A stretch of DNA of 64,000 nt from Streptomyces sp. ISL-96 (GCF_018614035.1 NZ_JAGGPA010000025.1:186001-250000), one strand, 5' to 3'; numbered from the stretch's first letter, positions 1-8,482 are shown. Notes: generated by a model not told the origin, from the sequence alone. Numbers and translations: made by a program.

Positions 1-394
1 GCCCTCGAACGGCGTCTGGGGCACCCGCCATCCCGTGACGCACTGGACGTCACGCACGATGCGCGTCTGCTCCATCGCGCGCAGGTCGTCGAGGGTGTAC
101 GTGGTGGGCCTGTCGACCAGGCCGTCGACCTTCAGCCGGTAGTTCTCCGGGCCCTTGCGCGGCACGGAGGAGGCGACCGAGTAGTAAGCGGAAACCGCCG
201 CCGTTCGGGAGGAGGCCGGTCAGGCCGGTGGGGTCCTTGTCGGCGGCGGAGCCGAGGACGGCTTCGAGGCCGTTCTGGAGGTACGGCGCGGTGGCCAGGC
301 CCGCGGCACCGAGGCCGAGCATGCCGAGGACGACGCGGCGGCCGACGGGTGCGCCACCGCCGTCCGGGCCGGCGGCCGGTGGTTGAGGAGTCAC
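1..394 (-). pseudogene. Molybdopterin-dependent oxidoreductase, N-terminal part, frameshifted and cut by the window edge
   Basis: Sulfite-oxidase/YedY-like molybdopterin oxidoreductase. The GTG start at 394 leads into a proline-rich leader and a twin-arginine-like segment (GRRVVLGMLGLGAAG), suggesting Tat export or membrane anchoring. The original frame gives NGGGFR and then becomes nonsense. The next frame, from position 186 leftwards, reads YYSVASSVPRKGPENYRLKVD and on to DVQCVTGWRVPQTPFEG, which carries the conserved Cys of the family (QCVTGW). One extra A (plus strand 186-187) separates the two frames. The rest of the gene lies left of the window. Either a one-base assembly error or a broken gene. 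Family call is firm; substrate unknown. Confidence 0.75.
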
Positions 395-457
395 AGAACA
401 ATTCGGACACCCGCGGCCGCCAAGAGCCAGCGACCACGGGTGTCCGTCAGACTTCCG

Positions 458-2008
458 TCAGACTTCCGTGGCCTGCTTCTCCAGCTGGAACGCCTCGTTG
501 CCCAGCCCGATCCGGGCATGCACCTCGGGCTTCACCGAGCGCAGCACCGCGCCGTACACCAGGCCTCCGACGAGCGCGACGCCGATGATGCCCGGCAGGA
601 TCCAGCTGAGGGCGGAGCCGGGGCCCGCGCCCACCAGCACGTCGAAGTCCTTGACCGTGTAGAAGGCGATGACCAGCAGAGCGACTGCCGCGATGCCCGA
701 GGCCACCAGGCGTCCCGCCTGCGCGCGGCCGGCCCCGCGGCGTACGAAGAAGGCGATGACCGCGAACGACGCGGCGGCCATCAGCAGGATGACGCCGAGC
801 GCGCCGACGTTGCCCATCCACGTGAACAGGTGCAGCACGGGCACGGTCGGGTCGCCGGCCTGGGTGTCGTCGGTGAACGCGAAGGCGAGGACGATGACCA
901 CGGACACACCGGACTGGAGCAGGGAACCGGCGGCGGGTGCGCCGCTCGTCTTGTTCGTACGCCCGAAGGAGGCCGGCAGCAGGCCCTCGCGGCCCATGGC
1001 GAACGCGTACCGCGCGACGACGTTGTGGAAGCTGAGGAGAGCGGCGAACATGCCGGTCACGAAGAGGATGTGGAGTACGTCGGTGAAGGTGGAGCCGAGC
1101 CTGCTCTCGGTGAGGGTGAAGAGGAGTCCGGGCCCCTGCTCCCCCGCGACCTTGACGATCTGGCCGGGCCCGGTGGCGACACTGAGCGCCCACGCGCTGA
1201 GGGCGAGGAACAGCGCGGCGTACCCGACGGCGAGGAACATCACGCGCGAGACGACGATCTGCGGGCGGCTGGTCTCCTCGGCGTACACCGGGGCCTGCTC
1301 GAAGCCGACGAAGGCGGCGATGCAGAAGCAGAGCGCGGTGCCGAGTCCGGCGCCGGTCAGGGTCTCCGGGTTGAACGCCTGGAGGGACAGGCCCTCCTTG
1401 GCCGGATCGGCGATCGCGGCGACGTCGAAGATCACGACGAGCGCGCATTCGACGACCAGCAGGACGCCGAGCACCTTGGCGTTGAGGTCGATCTTGAGCC
1501 AGCCGAGCGCGCCGACGACCGCTACCGCGACGAGGGCGGGGATCCACCAGGCGATGGTGATGTCGAGGTAGGTGGCGAAGATCCCGGAGATCTCGAAGCC
1601 GAGGATGCCGTAGATGCCGACCTGCATGGCGCTGTACGCGACGAGGGCGACCAGGGAGGCTCCGGCGCCGGCGGTCGGGCCGAGGCCGCGGGCTATGTAG
1701 GCGTAGAAGGCGCCGGCGTTGTGGACGTGCCGGCTCATCTCGGCGTATCCGACGCTGAACAGCATCAGGACCACGCCGAGGATCACGAAGAGGAGGGGCT
1801 GGCCGACGACGCCCATCAGGCCGTATGTGGTGGGCATGACACCGGCGACGACCATGAGCGGGGCGCTCGCGGCCAGTACCGAGAGGAGGAGGCCCGTGGT
1901 GCCCAGACGGCCGGCTCGCAGGGCCCGCTCCTGACCCTTGTACGTACGGATCTCGCTGGTGCCGGTGTCTCTGCTTCTTTCGCTCGTGCTCGAACTGCCC
2001 GTCGACAT
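458..2008 (-). CDS. APC-family amino acid permease
   Basis: 516-aa integral membrane protein, probably a proton-coupled amino acid or amine importer. A short Ser/Thr-rich cytoplasmic leader (about 40 residues) is followed by roughly 12-14 hydrophobic helices. The first helix region has the APC signature (GLLLSVLAASAPLMVVAGVMP) and helix 6 the typical GFEQAPVYAEET segment. The ATG at 2008 is preceded by an AAGGGA box about 10 nt upstream; the much longer open frame upstream is antisense-like noise over the next gene. The stop lies in a small tandem repeat (11-bp unit, 451-468). Same strand as the gene at 2068-3018, 59 bp away, so possibly co-transcribed. Substrate cannot be read from the sequence. 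Confidence 0.9.
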   Translation of the reverse strand: MSTGSSSTSERSRDTGTSEIRTYKGQERALRAGRLGTTGLLLSVLAASAPLMVVAGVMPTTYGLMGVVGQPLLFVILGVVLMLFSVGYAEMSRHVHNAGAFYAYIARGLGPTAGAGASLVALVAYSAMQVGIYGILGFEISGIFATYLDITIAWWIPALVAVAVVGALGWLKIDLNAKVLGVLLVVECALVVIFDVAAIADPAKEGLSLQAFNPETLTGAGLGTALCFCIAAFVGFEQAPVYAEETSRPQIVVSRVMFLAVGYAALFLALSAWALSVATGPGQIVKVAGEQGPGLLFTLTESRLGSTFTDVLHILFVTGMFAALLSFHNVVARYAFAMGREGLLPASFGRTNKTSGAPAAGSLLQSGVSVVIVLAFAFTDDTQAGDPTVPVLHLFTWMGNVGALGVILLMAAASFAVIAFFVRRGAGRAQAGRLVASGIAAVALLVIAFYTVKDFDVLVGAGPGSALSWILPGIIGVALVGGLVYGAVLRSVKPEVHARIGLGNEAFQLEKQATEV

Positions 2009-2067
2009 GGCGGGATTGTCCCTTCGCTTCGGTGGGTGAGGTCGGACTGCTGGGTCCTGCGCTTGCG

Positions 2068-3018
2068 TCATGCGATCCCGAGCGCGGCGCTGCGCGCGGC
2101 GCGGAAGGCCTGCTGCGGGTCCCGGTCGGGGTACGACCACGGGGCCTCGGTGGCGTGCGGGCCTATGCGGTTGAGGAGGGCGGCCGCCTCGGCGGGCCTG
2201 CCCTCGCAGAGCTTCGCGTGGGCCAGGTAGTTGAGGTCGATGAGGCGGCGCGGGTGGCCCTCGTGCTCCCACTCCAGCCACCAGTCGAACGCCGCCTTCA
2301 TCACCTGGCGGGCGCGGCGGCCGGACCAGTGGCCGGAGGCCGCGGGGTCCTTCGGCACCTGGCCCGCTACGGCGAGGGCGCGGTAGCGCTCGGCGTGGGC
2401 CACCACGGGGAGTACGGCGAGCGGGGAGTCGGCGGGGGCCTGTTCGGCGGCCCAGGCGGCGAAGTCGTACACCTCGTGGAGGGGGTCGCTGCCTATGTCC
2501 GGTCTGCGTTCGGCGAGGCGGGCGGCCATCAGGTGGTGGGCGTGGTGGTGCTCCGGGTGGCGCAGCCGCACCTGGTCGAAGAGCTGGGCGACCTCCTCCT
2601 CCGTACCGAGCCAGCGGGCCAGGAGCAGCAGGCCGAGCCACGGGGTCGGGTCTGCCGGTGAACACTCGGCGGCGCGGCGGCAGGCAGCGCGCGCCCGGTC
2701 CTCGGGTTCCTTGCGGCGCAGTGCGCCGAGGACGGTGGCGCAGGCGATGAGGGTGACGGCGTCGGCGCTCTCGGGTTCGGCGAGCAGCCAGTCACCGGCC
2801 CAGGCGGCGGCGCCGGTGGCCTGGGCGAGTACGACGAAACGGTGGCTCCGGCGGTCCCAGTCGTCGCCGGTCTCGGCGAGCAGGGAACGGGCTCTGGTCC
2901 AGCGGCCCTGGGCCAGCTGGGCGCGTACGGTGACGAGTTCGGCGTCGTCGAGGGCCGGGTCGAAGAAGCGGTCGGTACGGCGGCGTGAGCGGCCGAGGGG
3001 TGGCGGAGGTGGGGGCAT
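2068..3018 (-). CDS. Conserved hypothetical protein, TPR-like helical
   Basis: 316-aa soluble protein rich in Ala, Leu, Arg and Glu, with repeated helix-turn-helix-like pairs (for example residues ending AQLAQGRWTRARSLLAETGDDW, LGLLLLARWLGTEEEVAQLF and LAHAKLCEGRPAEAAALLNRIG) that resemble degenerate tetratricopeptide repeats. The N terminus is a run of six prolines. The ATG at 3018 has a clear GGAGG box 8 nt upstream, which decides against the longer frame. It lies upstream of and on the same strand as the permease. No catalytic motif is visible; a scaffold or protein-interaction role is only an inference. Confidence 0.75.
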   Translation of the reverse strand: MPPPPPPLGRSRRRTDRFFDPALDDAELVTVRAQLAQGRWTRARSLLAETGDDWDRRSHRFVVLAQATGAAAWAGDWLLAEPESADAVTLIACATVLGALRRKEPEDRARAACRRAAECSPADPTPWLGLLLLARWLGTEEEVAQLFDQVRLRHPEHHHAHHLMAARLAERRPDIGSDPLHEVYDFAAWAAEQAPADSPLAVLPVVAHAERYRALAVAGQVPKDPAASGHWSGRRARQVMKAAFDWWLEWEHEGHPRRLIDLNYLAHAKLCEGRPAEAAALLNRIGPHATEAPWSYPDRDPQQAFRAARSAALGIA

Positions 3019-3193
3019 CCGCGGGTCCTCCACGGCGCAGAGTGCGAGCGTTTGATCACGCACAGCAAAGCGGTAGGGGGTACTCCACGTCAAGGGCGGT
3101 CTAAACCAACTTTGCGCGGTGCCGGGGTAGTTGAAACGGCACTGACCTGCCGTAACCGCTTACCCGGCTCTCCGCAGGGCCTAGTCTTGGCCC

Positions 3194-3637
3194 ATGACTC
3201 AGCACTCGTCGCTGCCACCGTGTCTGCTCGCCTTCCCCGGGCCGCTGCGGGACCGGCTGGTCGCAGCCGTACTGGACGGCGAGAAGGTCTCGACGACCGG
3301 TCTGCTCGCCGAGTACGAGGCGGAGAAGGAGGAGCTGCCGCCGGTCGGCGAGCGCTCCGTGGTGATCGACTCCGGCGGCCGCGAGGTGGCGGTGATCGAG
3401 CTGACCGAGGTGCGAGTGCTGGCCCTCGGCGACGTCGGTCTCCAGCACGCGCTGGACGAGGGCGAGGGTTACACGTCGGTGGCCGACTGGCGTGCGGGGC
3501 ACGAGAGGTTCTGGCACGGCGAGGAGATGCGGGAGGCGCTGGGCGACCCGGAGTTCACGGTCGACGACACGACGATGATCGTCGCGGAGCGCTTCCGGGT
3601 CGTGGAGCGGCTGGACGGGGCGGCGGGGCCGGCGTAG
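3194..3637 (+). CDS. ASCH domain protein
   Basis: 147-aa protein. Residues about 50-115 look like an ASCH domain (PUA-like beta barrel): GERSVVIDSGGREVAVIEL, then VLALGDVGLQHALDEGEG and WRAGHERFWHG. ASCH proteins bind or cleave RNA or act as amidohydrolases on modified nucleosides; which applies here is not visible. There is no good ribosome binding site. The stretch TAGTCT seven nt before the ATG suggests a leaderless transcript. Divergent from the 2068-3018 gene and convergent with the FAD enzyme. Confidence 0.8.
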   Translation: MTQHSSLPPCLLAFPGPLRDRLVAAVLDGEKVSTTGLLAEYEAEKEELPPVGERSVVIDSGGREVAVIELTEVRVLALGDVGLQHALDEGEGYTSVADWRAGHERFWHGEEMREALGDPEFTVDDTTMIVAERFRVVERLDGAAGPA

Positions 3638-3710
3638 GCGGGGCGACTGCGACGGGCTTCTTCCCGCTGGATGTCGCGCAGTACCTCAGGACGTGGGTGC
3701 CCGGCGGATC

Positions 3711-3730
3711 TCCCGCGTGAGGAAGCGGGA
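3711..3730. terminator. Small hairpin between convergent genes
   Basis: TCCCGC and GCGGGA arms with an 8-nt loop, in the 128-bp gap between the convergent ASCH gene and FAD dehydrogenase. No T-tract. Weak bidirectional terminator candidate. Confidence 0.3.
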
Positions 3731-3765
3731 GGTGCCGGGGACGATGGCCCCGCCGCGTCCGGCGT

Positions 3766-5421
3766 TCACGCCACCGCCCTCGCCGCCGCACGGCCCGCCG
3801 TACGGCCGGAGAAGAGGCAGCCGCCCAGGAACGTGCCCTCCAGGGAGCGGTAGCCGTGGACGCCGCCGCCACCAAAGCCCGCCGCCTCCCCCGCCGCGTA
3901 CACGCCCGGCAGTACGCCGCCGCCCTCCGTCAGCACCCGCGAGGACAGGTCGGTCTCCAGGCCGCCGAGCGACTTCCGGGTGAGGATGTGCAGGCGTACG
4001 GCGATGAGCGGGCCCGCCTTCGGGTCGAGGATGCGGTGTGGCGAGGCCGTACGGATGAGCTTGTCGCCCAGGTAGTTGCGCGCGCCCCGGATCGCCATCA
4101 CCTGGAGGTCCTTGGTGAAGGTGTTGGTGACCTCCCGGTCGCGGGCGATGATTTCACGGCGCAGCTCCGCCTCGTCGATCAGCGGCTCCTCGGTGAGCGC
4201 GTTCATGCCGCGGACCAGCGCGGACAGGTCCTTCTCGACGACGAAGTCCGCGCCCTTGTCCATGAACGCCCTGACCGGGCCGGGGACATCGGCCCGTGCG
4301 CGGCCGATGACGTCGCGGACGGACTTGCCCGTGAGGTCCGGGTTCTGTTCGGAACCCGAGAGCGCGAACTCCTTGCCGATGATCTTCTGGTCGAGGACGA
4401 ACCAGGTGTAGTCGTACCCCGTCTTCATGATGTGGTCGAGCGTGCCGAGGGTGTCGAAGCCGGGGAAGAGGGGTACCGGCAGCCGCTTGCCGCGGGCGTC
4501 GAACCAGAGGGAGGAGGGGCCGGGGAGGATGCGGATGCCGTGCTTGGCCCAGATCGGGTTCCAGTTCTGGATGCCCTCCGTGTAGTGCCACATCCGGTCG
4601 CGGTTGATCATGCGCCCGCCGGCCGCCTCCGTGACGCCGAGCATCAGGCCGTCGACGTGCGCGGGTACGCCGGAGAGCATCGAGGCGGGCGGGGTGCCCA
4701 GCCGCTGGGGCCAGTTGGCGCGTACGAGATCGTGGTTGCCGCCGATGCCGCCCGAGGTGACGATCACCGCCTGCGCCCTGAGCTCGAAGGACCCGGTCGC
4801 CTCGCGACTGCTGGCGGCCCCGCGCTCGGCGGCCGAGGGCTCCAGGATCTCGCCGGTGACGGTGTCCACGGACCCGGCGCTGCGCGCGAGGCCGGTGACG
4901 CGGTGGCGGAACCTCAACTGGACGAGGCCACGGGCCACCCCGTCGCGCACGCGGCGCTCGAAGGGGGCGACGATGCCGGGGCCCGTGCCCCAGGTGATGT
5001 GGAAGCGGGGTACGGAGTTCCCGTGCCCGGTGGCGTCGTAACCGCCGCGCTCGGCCCACCCCACCACCGGGAAGAAGCGCACGCCCTGCCCGTGCAGCCA
5101 CGCCCGCTTCTCCCCGGCCGCGAAGTCGACGTACGCCTCGGCCCACTTGCGCGGCCAGTGGTCCTCCTCGCGGTCGAAGCCGGCCGTGCCGTGCCAGTCC
5201 TGGAGTGCGAGGTCGCGGCTGTCCTTGATGCGCATGCGGCGCTGCTCGGGCGAGTCGACGAAGAAAAGCCCGCCGAAGGACCAGTGCGCCTGACCGCCGA
5301 TGGACTGCTCGGGCTCCTGGTCGAGCAGGATCACCTTGCGGCCCGCGTCGACGAGTTCCGCGGTGGCCGCCAGGCCTGCCAGGCCGGCCCCGATCACGAT
5401 CACATCAGCGTCGTACGCCAT
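3766..5421 (-). CDS. FAD-binding dehydrogenase (KstD/fumarate-reductase flavoprotein type)
   Basis: 551-aa flavoprotein. The N terminus has the dinucleotide-binding fold (DVIVIGAGLAGLAATAEL, residues 6-23) and the family-typical SIGGQAHWSFGGLFFVDSPEQ. The C terminus has the second FAD-contact region (GVYAAGEAAGFGGGGVHGYRSLEGTFLGGCLFSG). It belongs to the FAD_binding_2 group that includes 3-ketosteroid delta1-dehydrogenases and fumarate reductases. No steroid-degradation genes surround it, so a steroid substrate should not be assumed. The start at 5421 gives a normal-length protein. It stands alone between a convergent ASCH gene and a divergent NUDIX gene. Confidence 0.85.
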   Translation of the reverse strand: MAYDADVIVIGAGLAGLAATAELVDAGRKVILLDQEPEQSIGGQAHWSFGGLFFVDSPEQRRMRIKDSRDLALQDWHGTAGFDREEDHWPRKWAEAYVDFAAGEKRAWLHGQGVRFFPVVGWAERGGYDATGHGNSVPRFHITWGTGPGIVAPFERRVRDGVARGLVQLRFRHRVTGLARSAGSVDTVTGEILEPSAAERGAASSREATGSFELRAQAVIVTSGGIGGNHDLVRANWPQRLGTPPASMLSGVPAHVDGLMLGVTEAAGGRMINRDRMWHYTEGIQNWNPIWAKHGIRILPGPSSLWFDARGKRLPVPLFPGFDTLGTLDHIMKTGYDYTWFVLDQKIIGKEFALSGSEQNPDLTGKSVRDVIGRARADVPGPVRAFMDKGADFVVEKDLSALVRGMNALTEEPLIDEAELRREIIARDREVTNTFTKDLQVMAIRGARNYLGDKLIRTASPHRILDPKAGPLIAVRLHILTRKSLGGLETDLSSRVLTEGGGVLPGVYAAGEAAGFGGGGVHGYRSLEGTFLGGCLFSGRTAGRAAARAVA

Positions 5422-5529
5422 GGTTTCCGTCCTTGCCGGGGCTAAGTGGAGTGAGAAGTTACTCGTGCGTCAGATCTTCGGCAGAGGCGGGCGGGGCGTC
5501 AACCGGTGGGTACATGGCGGTGAGGTTGG

Positions 5530-6108
5530 ATGGGCCGTATGACTCCCGTGACTCCCGCTGACGAGATTCTGGACGTCGTCGACGCGAACGACGAAGTCGT
5601 CGGACAGGCCCCGCGCGGCGAGGTGTACGCCCGCGGCCTGCGCCATCGCTGCGTCTTCGTCCTGGCGCGGGACGGCGAGGGCCGGTACTTCGTGCACCGC
5701 AGGACGCCGGTGAAGCTGGTCTTCCCGTCGATGTACGACATGTTCGTGGGCGGGGTCGTCGGCGCGGGCGAGTCGTACGACGAGGCGGCGCTGCGGGAGG
5801 CGGAGGAGGAGCTGGGCGTGTCCGGGCTGCCAGCGCCCGTACCGCTGTTCAAGTTCCTTTACGAGAGCGCGGACGGCACGCAGACCTGGTGGTCGTACGT
5901 CTACGAGGTGCGGTGCGATCTCCCGGTGAATCCGCAGGCGGAGGAGGTCGCGTGGCACGGCTTCCTGACCCGAGCAGAGCTGGAGCGGCGGCTCGCCGAA
6001 CCGGAGTCGGAGTGGGAGTGGGTGCCGGACGGTCTCGCGGCGTGGGAACGGCTGCGCGCGTACGCAGGCCCCGGTCCGCTGCCCTCGTCAGACCCCGGGC
6101 AGGCCTGA
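5530..6108 (+). CDS. NUDIX hydrolase
   Basis: 192-aa NUDIX-fold pyrophosphohydrolase. The full signature is present at about residues 75-97: G(V)VGAGESYDEAALREAEEELGV, matching GX5EX7REUXEEXGU with all metal-binding glutamates. The C-terminal part (EVAWHGFLTRAELERRL) resembles isopentenyl-diphosphate isomerase/YfcD-like NUDIX proteins. An alternative in-frame ATG at 5539 is equally possible; GAGG lies 4 nt before the first and 13 nt before the second. The preceding 108 bp probably hold divergent promoters for this gene and the FAD enzyme. Substrate unknown. Confidence 0.88.
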   Translation: MGRMTPVTPADEILDVVDANDEVVGQAPRGEVYARGLRHRCVFVLARDGEGRYFVHRRTPVKLVFPSMYDMFVGGVVGAGESYDEAALREAEEELGVSGLPAPVPLFKFLYESADGTQTWWSYVYEVRCDLPVNPQAEEVAWHGFLTRAELERRLAEPESEWEWVPDGLAAWERLRAYAGPGPLPSSDPGQA

Positions 6109-6140
6109 CCGCACCTCCTCCGCCCGGTAAGGTGCGGCGC

Positions 6141-6539
6141 GTGATCGAGTTCGTGCGGAGTCTGCGGCTCTGGTTCGCGCCGCAGCGCATCCGGGAAGAG
6201 GGCGAGACCCCCGACTACCGCTTCTCGCTGGCCAACGAGCGCACCTTCCTCGCCTGGATCCGTACCGCGCTGGCTCTCATCGGCGGCGGCTTCGCGGTCG
6301 ATCAGTTCCTGCCCGGACTCTCCTGGGGCGTGCGCGCCGGCATGGCGCTCGGACTGCTGGCGGCCGGTGTGCTGTGCGCGCTGCGGGCGGTCAATTACTG
6401 GGTGCGCTGCGAGCAGGCCATGCGGCGCGGTGACGACCTCCCGGTCACCCGCTTCCCGACCGTGCTGAGCCTCGTGGTGGCCCTCGTCGCCGTCGTCATG
6501 GTCGTGGTCGTCCTCTTCGGCCGGGACGGCCGCAATTGA
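6141..6539 (+). CDS. DUF202 / YidH-family membrane protein
   Basis: 132-aa inner-membrane protein with three hydrophobic segments. The DUF202 signature is FSLANERTFLAWIRTALALIGGGFAVDQF near residues 30-58, and the C terminus is a long Val-rich helix. The GTG at 6141 is preceded by AAGG at suitable spacing. The long upstream open frame overlaps the NUDIX gene in another phase and is rejected. It overlaps the start of the next DUF202 gene by 4 nt (TTGA), so the pair is translationally coupled. Function of the family is unknown. Confidence 0.85.
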   Translation: MIEFVRSLRLWFAPQRIREEGETPDYRFSLANERTFLAWIRTALALIGGGFAVDQFLPGLSWGVRAGMALGLLAAGVLCALRAVNYWVRCEQAMRRGDDLPVTRFPTVLSLVVALVAVVMVVVVLFGRDGRN

Positions 6540-6877
6540 CCGGCCCCACCGACCCCGACTCCGCAGCGGGCCCCGCCAGGGACCCCGGTCTTCAGCCGGA
6601 GCGGACCCGGCTCGCCTGGCGCAGGACCACGCTGGCCTGCACGGTGGTGGCCGTACTGGCGGCGAAGCAGGCGGTCCATGACGAGATCGGCGCGGCCGGG
6701 GTAATCGCCACGGCGCTCTGCGCGCTGGTCTGGCTGGGCTTCCTGCGGGTCGCCCACCACCGCATCCAGGCCGTCGGCAGCACGGCCAGGCCGGCGCCGA
6801 TGTCGGTGCGCGCCGCGATGACGGTGACTGCCTGCACGATCGCCCTCGCCGGGTTCGCCGTGGCGATCGTCGTCTGA
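6536..6877 (+). CDS. DUF202 membrane protein, second of a coupled pair
   Basis: 113-aa membrane protein. The TTG start overlaps the stop codon of the upstream DUF202 gene. It has the signature QPERTRLAWRRTTLACTVVAVLAAKQ (residues about 20-45), followed by two further hydrophobic helices. The two proteins are paralogous in type but diverged, which suggests a hetero-oligomer. No other start fits the overlap. Convergent with the reductase gene ending at 6902. Confidence 0.82.
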   Translation: MTGPTDPDSAAGPARDPGLQPERTRLAWRRTTLACTVVAVLAAKQAVHDEIGAAGVIATALCALVWLGFLRVAHHRIQAVGSTARPAPMSVRAAMTVTACTIALAGFAVAIVV

Positions 6878-6901
6878 CGAGCCGGGCCGTAGCTCAAGGG
6901 G

Positions 6902-7555
6902 TCAGGCGGTGGCCGCCTCCAACGGCGGCAGCATCCGGCGCGGGTCCTCGCCGCTCACCCACAGCCCGATGAGGAAGGCCGTCGCGGTCTCGACGTACAC
7001 CGCCCGGTCGAGGCCCCCCGCGGCCAGCGGCACGCAGCCCATGTCCCGGACGAGCGTCCGTACCGTCTCCAGCGCCCCCTCGTCGTCCCCGCACAGCGGC
7101 ACAGCCAGCGGTCCGTCGGCGAAGGCGGGCGGGGTCAGCCGCCAGACGCTGTCCGCGCAGTGGTTGAAGGCCTTGACGACGTGCGCGCCGGTCGCGCCGG
7201 CGATACGTTCGGCCGCGCCTGGGCCGCCTTGTGTCGTCAGGACGAAGCCGGGACCGACCGCGTTGGTGCAGTCGATCAGGACGCGGCCGCGCAGTACGCC
7301 GCCGCCGCCGCTTTCGTTTGTGCCCGCCGCCTCCTTCAGGACCGCGGGCACACTGTCGTGCGGGACGGCGAGCAGCGTCGCGTCCCCGAAGGCGGCGGCC
7401 TCGCGCAGCGTGCCCGCCCGGCCGCCGATACGGCCGGCGAGTCCGGCCGCGCGGTCCGCCGAGCGGCCGCCGACCAGCACCTCGTGGCCCGCCCTGGACC
7501 ACTGGGTGCCGAGTGCGTCCGCCATGCTGCCCGTACCGAGAATTCCGATGCGCAT
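6902..7555 (-). CDS. NADPH-dependent F420 reductase-like / NAD(P)-binding protein
   Basis: 217-aa Rossmann-fold protein. The N terminus MRIGILGTGSMADALGTQWSRAGHEVLVGGR is the dinucleotide-binding motif of the F420:NADP oxidoreductase (Fno)/ProC-like family; GGR is the phosphate-binding turn that favours NADP. The middle segment VLIDCTNAVGPG and the later HVVKAFNH match this family. The ATG at 7555 has GAGAGG about 7 nt upstream. Divergent from an HxlR regulator, with a nested palindrome between them, so it is probably the regulator's target. Whether it uses F420 or another acceptor is not decided by the sequence. Confidence 0.8.
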   Translation of the reverse strand: MRIGILGTGSMADALGTQWSRAGHEVLVGGRSADRAAGLAGRIGGRAGTLREAAAFGDATLLAVPHDSVPAVLKEAAGTNESGGGGVLRGRVLIDCTNAVGPGFVLTTQGGPGAAERIAGATGAHVVKAFNHCADSVWRLTPPAFADGPLAVPLCGDDEGALETVRTLVRDMGCVPLAAGGLDRAVYVETATAFLIGLWVSGEDPRRMLPPLEAATA

Positions 7556-7602
7556 GTGTGTTCCTCTCCCGCGTAACGTGTCGGGACAGGACGCTAGGAG
7601 AT

Positions 7603-7630
7603 CCGTTGGTTACCGATCGGTGCCCAACGG
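7603..7630. promoter_or_regulatory. Nested palindrome, probable HxlR operator
   Basis: CCGTTGG (7603-7609) and CCAACGG (7624-7630) form a perfect 7-bp inverted repeat. The spacer contains a second perfect palindrome, ACCGATCGGT (7612-7621). It lies between the divergent reductase and HxlR genes, the usual place for an autoregulating HxlR dimer to bind. Confidence 0.6.
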
Positions 7631-7650
7631 ACCGTGCGGGGGGAGTGGTT

Positions 7651-8013
7651 GTGAACGGCTTGCTCGCGGACTGCCGGGCCAGGCTCGGCTTCGACCTGCT
7701 GGCGAACACCTGGAACGCCGTCGTCATCTACGCGCTCGGCGAGGGCCCGCGCCGCCCCGGCGAGCTGCGCGCCGAGATCGGCGGCATCAGCGCCAAGGTC
7801 CTCAACCAGACGCTGCGCCGCCTGGAGGGTTACGCCCTGGTGGAGCGCCGCGCCTACGCAGAGGCGCCGCCGCGTGTCGAGTACGGGCTGACCGAGCTCG
7901 GCGCCGGCCTCCTCGAACCGATCCGGGCGCTGGGCAAGTGGTCCGCGGAACACGGTGACGAATTCGCCGCGGCGCAGGGATGGGAGACGGATGAAGCGGT
8001 CGTCCGGGACTAG
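7651..8013 (+). CDS. HxlR-family winged-helix transcriptional regulator
   Basis: 120-aa regulator of the HxlR (DUF24) family. The helix-turn-helix reads RRPGELRAEIGGISAKVLNQTLRRLEGYALVERR, followed by the beta-wing and PPRVEYGLTELGAGLLEPI. It has one N-terminal Cys (LLADCRAR), a position used for redox or electrophile sensing in some HxlR proteins. GTG 7651 is chosen because GGAG lies 5 nt upstream; GTG 7645 in the same frame would leave no spacing. Divergent from the NADP-binding reductase, which suggests a thiol- or aldehyde-responsive pair. Confidence 0.82.
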   Translation: MNGLLADCRARLGFDLLANTWNAVVIYALGEGPRRPGELRAEIGGISAKVLNQTLRRLEGYALVERRAYAEAPPRVEYGLTELGAGLLEPIRALGKWSAEHGDEFAAAQGWETDEAVVRD

Positions 8014-8060
8014 CCTGGAGCTATCGCAAAGTATCCGGAATCGCACCAGAGGTGAGCATA

Positions 8061-8357
8061 ATGACCGCCCTTCATCAGGAGCACCCCACTCACGAGCACG
8101 TGCACGGTCCGGTCTGCGGGCACGTCGCGGTGCCGCACGGCGATCACACCGACTACGCGCACAACGGGCACATGCACCGCGAGCACTCCGGACACTGGGA
8201 CGAATGCGAGTCCACGGATCACGTCACGCACGGCAGTCACACCCATGAGCACGGCAAGAACTGCGGGCACAGTGCCGTCACACACGGCGATCACGTCGAC
8301 TACGTACACGACGGCCACCGCCACGCAGCTCACGACGGCCACTGGGACGATCACTGA
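8061..8357 (+). CDS. Histidine-rich small protein with internal duplication
   Basis: 98-aa protein containing 27 His and 3 Cys. Two units repeat: HGPVCGHVAVPHGDHTDYAHNGH, and KNCGHSAVTHGDHVDYVHDGH, each followed by an H-rich GHWD motif. No signal peptide or membrane segment. AGAGGTGA before the ATG at 8061 fixes the start. The composition implies binding of Zn, Ni, Co or Cu, for storage, buffering or delivery, but no partner transporter is adjacent. No obvious Zur-type palindrome is visible upstream. Confidence 0.78.
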   Translation: MTALHQEHPTHEHVHGPVCGHVAVPHGDHTDYAHNGHMHREHSGHWDECESTDHVTHGSHTHEHGKNCGHSAVTHGDHVDYVHDGHRHAAHDGHWDDH

Positions 8358-8440
8358 GCGGGAGGCCCCTGACCCGGACGTCCCTTCCCCCGGGCGGGCA
8401 CGAACTGGCAGGCTCTCCCTGGCCAGTTCGGCCATTGACC

Positions 8441-8470
8441 AACCCAACCCAGCCCAACCCGACCCGACCC
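8441..8470 (+). repeat. Short tandem pentamer repeat (RRCCC x 6)
   Basis: Six consecutive pentamers of the form AACCC/AGCCC/GACCC directly before the ribosome binding site of the MBL hydrolase. Purine/pyrimidine-biased simple repeat that could vary in copy number; no function is claimed. Confidence 0.6.
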
Positions 8471-8482
8471 GGGGGAACCTCA

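Noticed and set aside
383..2230. 615-aa plus-strand open frame
   Set aside because: Antisense shadow of the APC permease; composition without hydrophobic pattern or motifs, typical of GC-rich complementary frames.
3766..5421. Steroid degradation cluster
   Set aside because: The FAD enzyme resembles ketosteroid dehydrogenases but no other steroid-pathway gene is near it.
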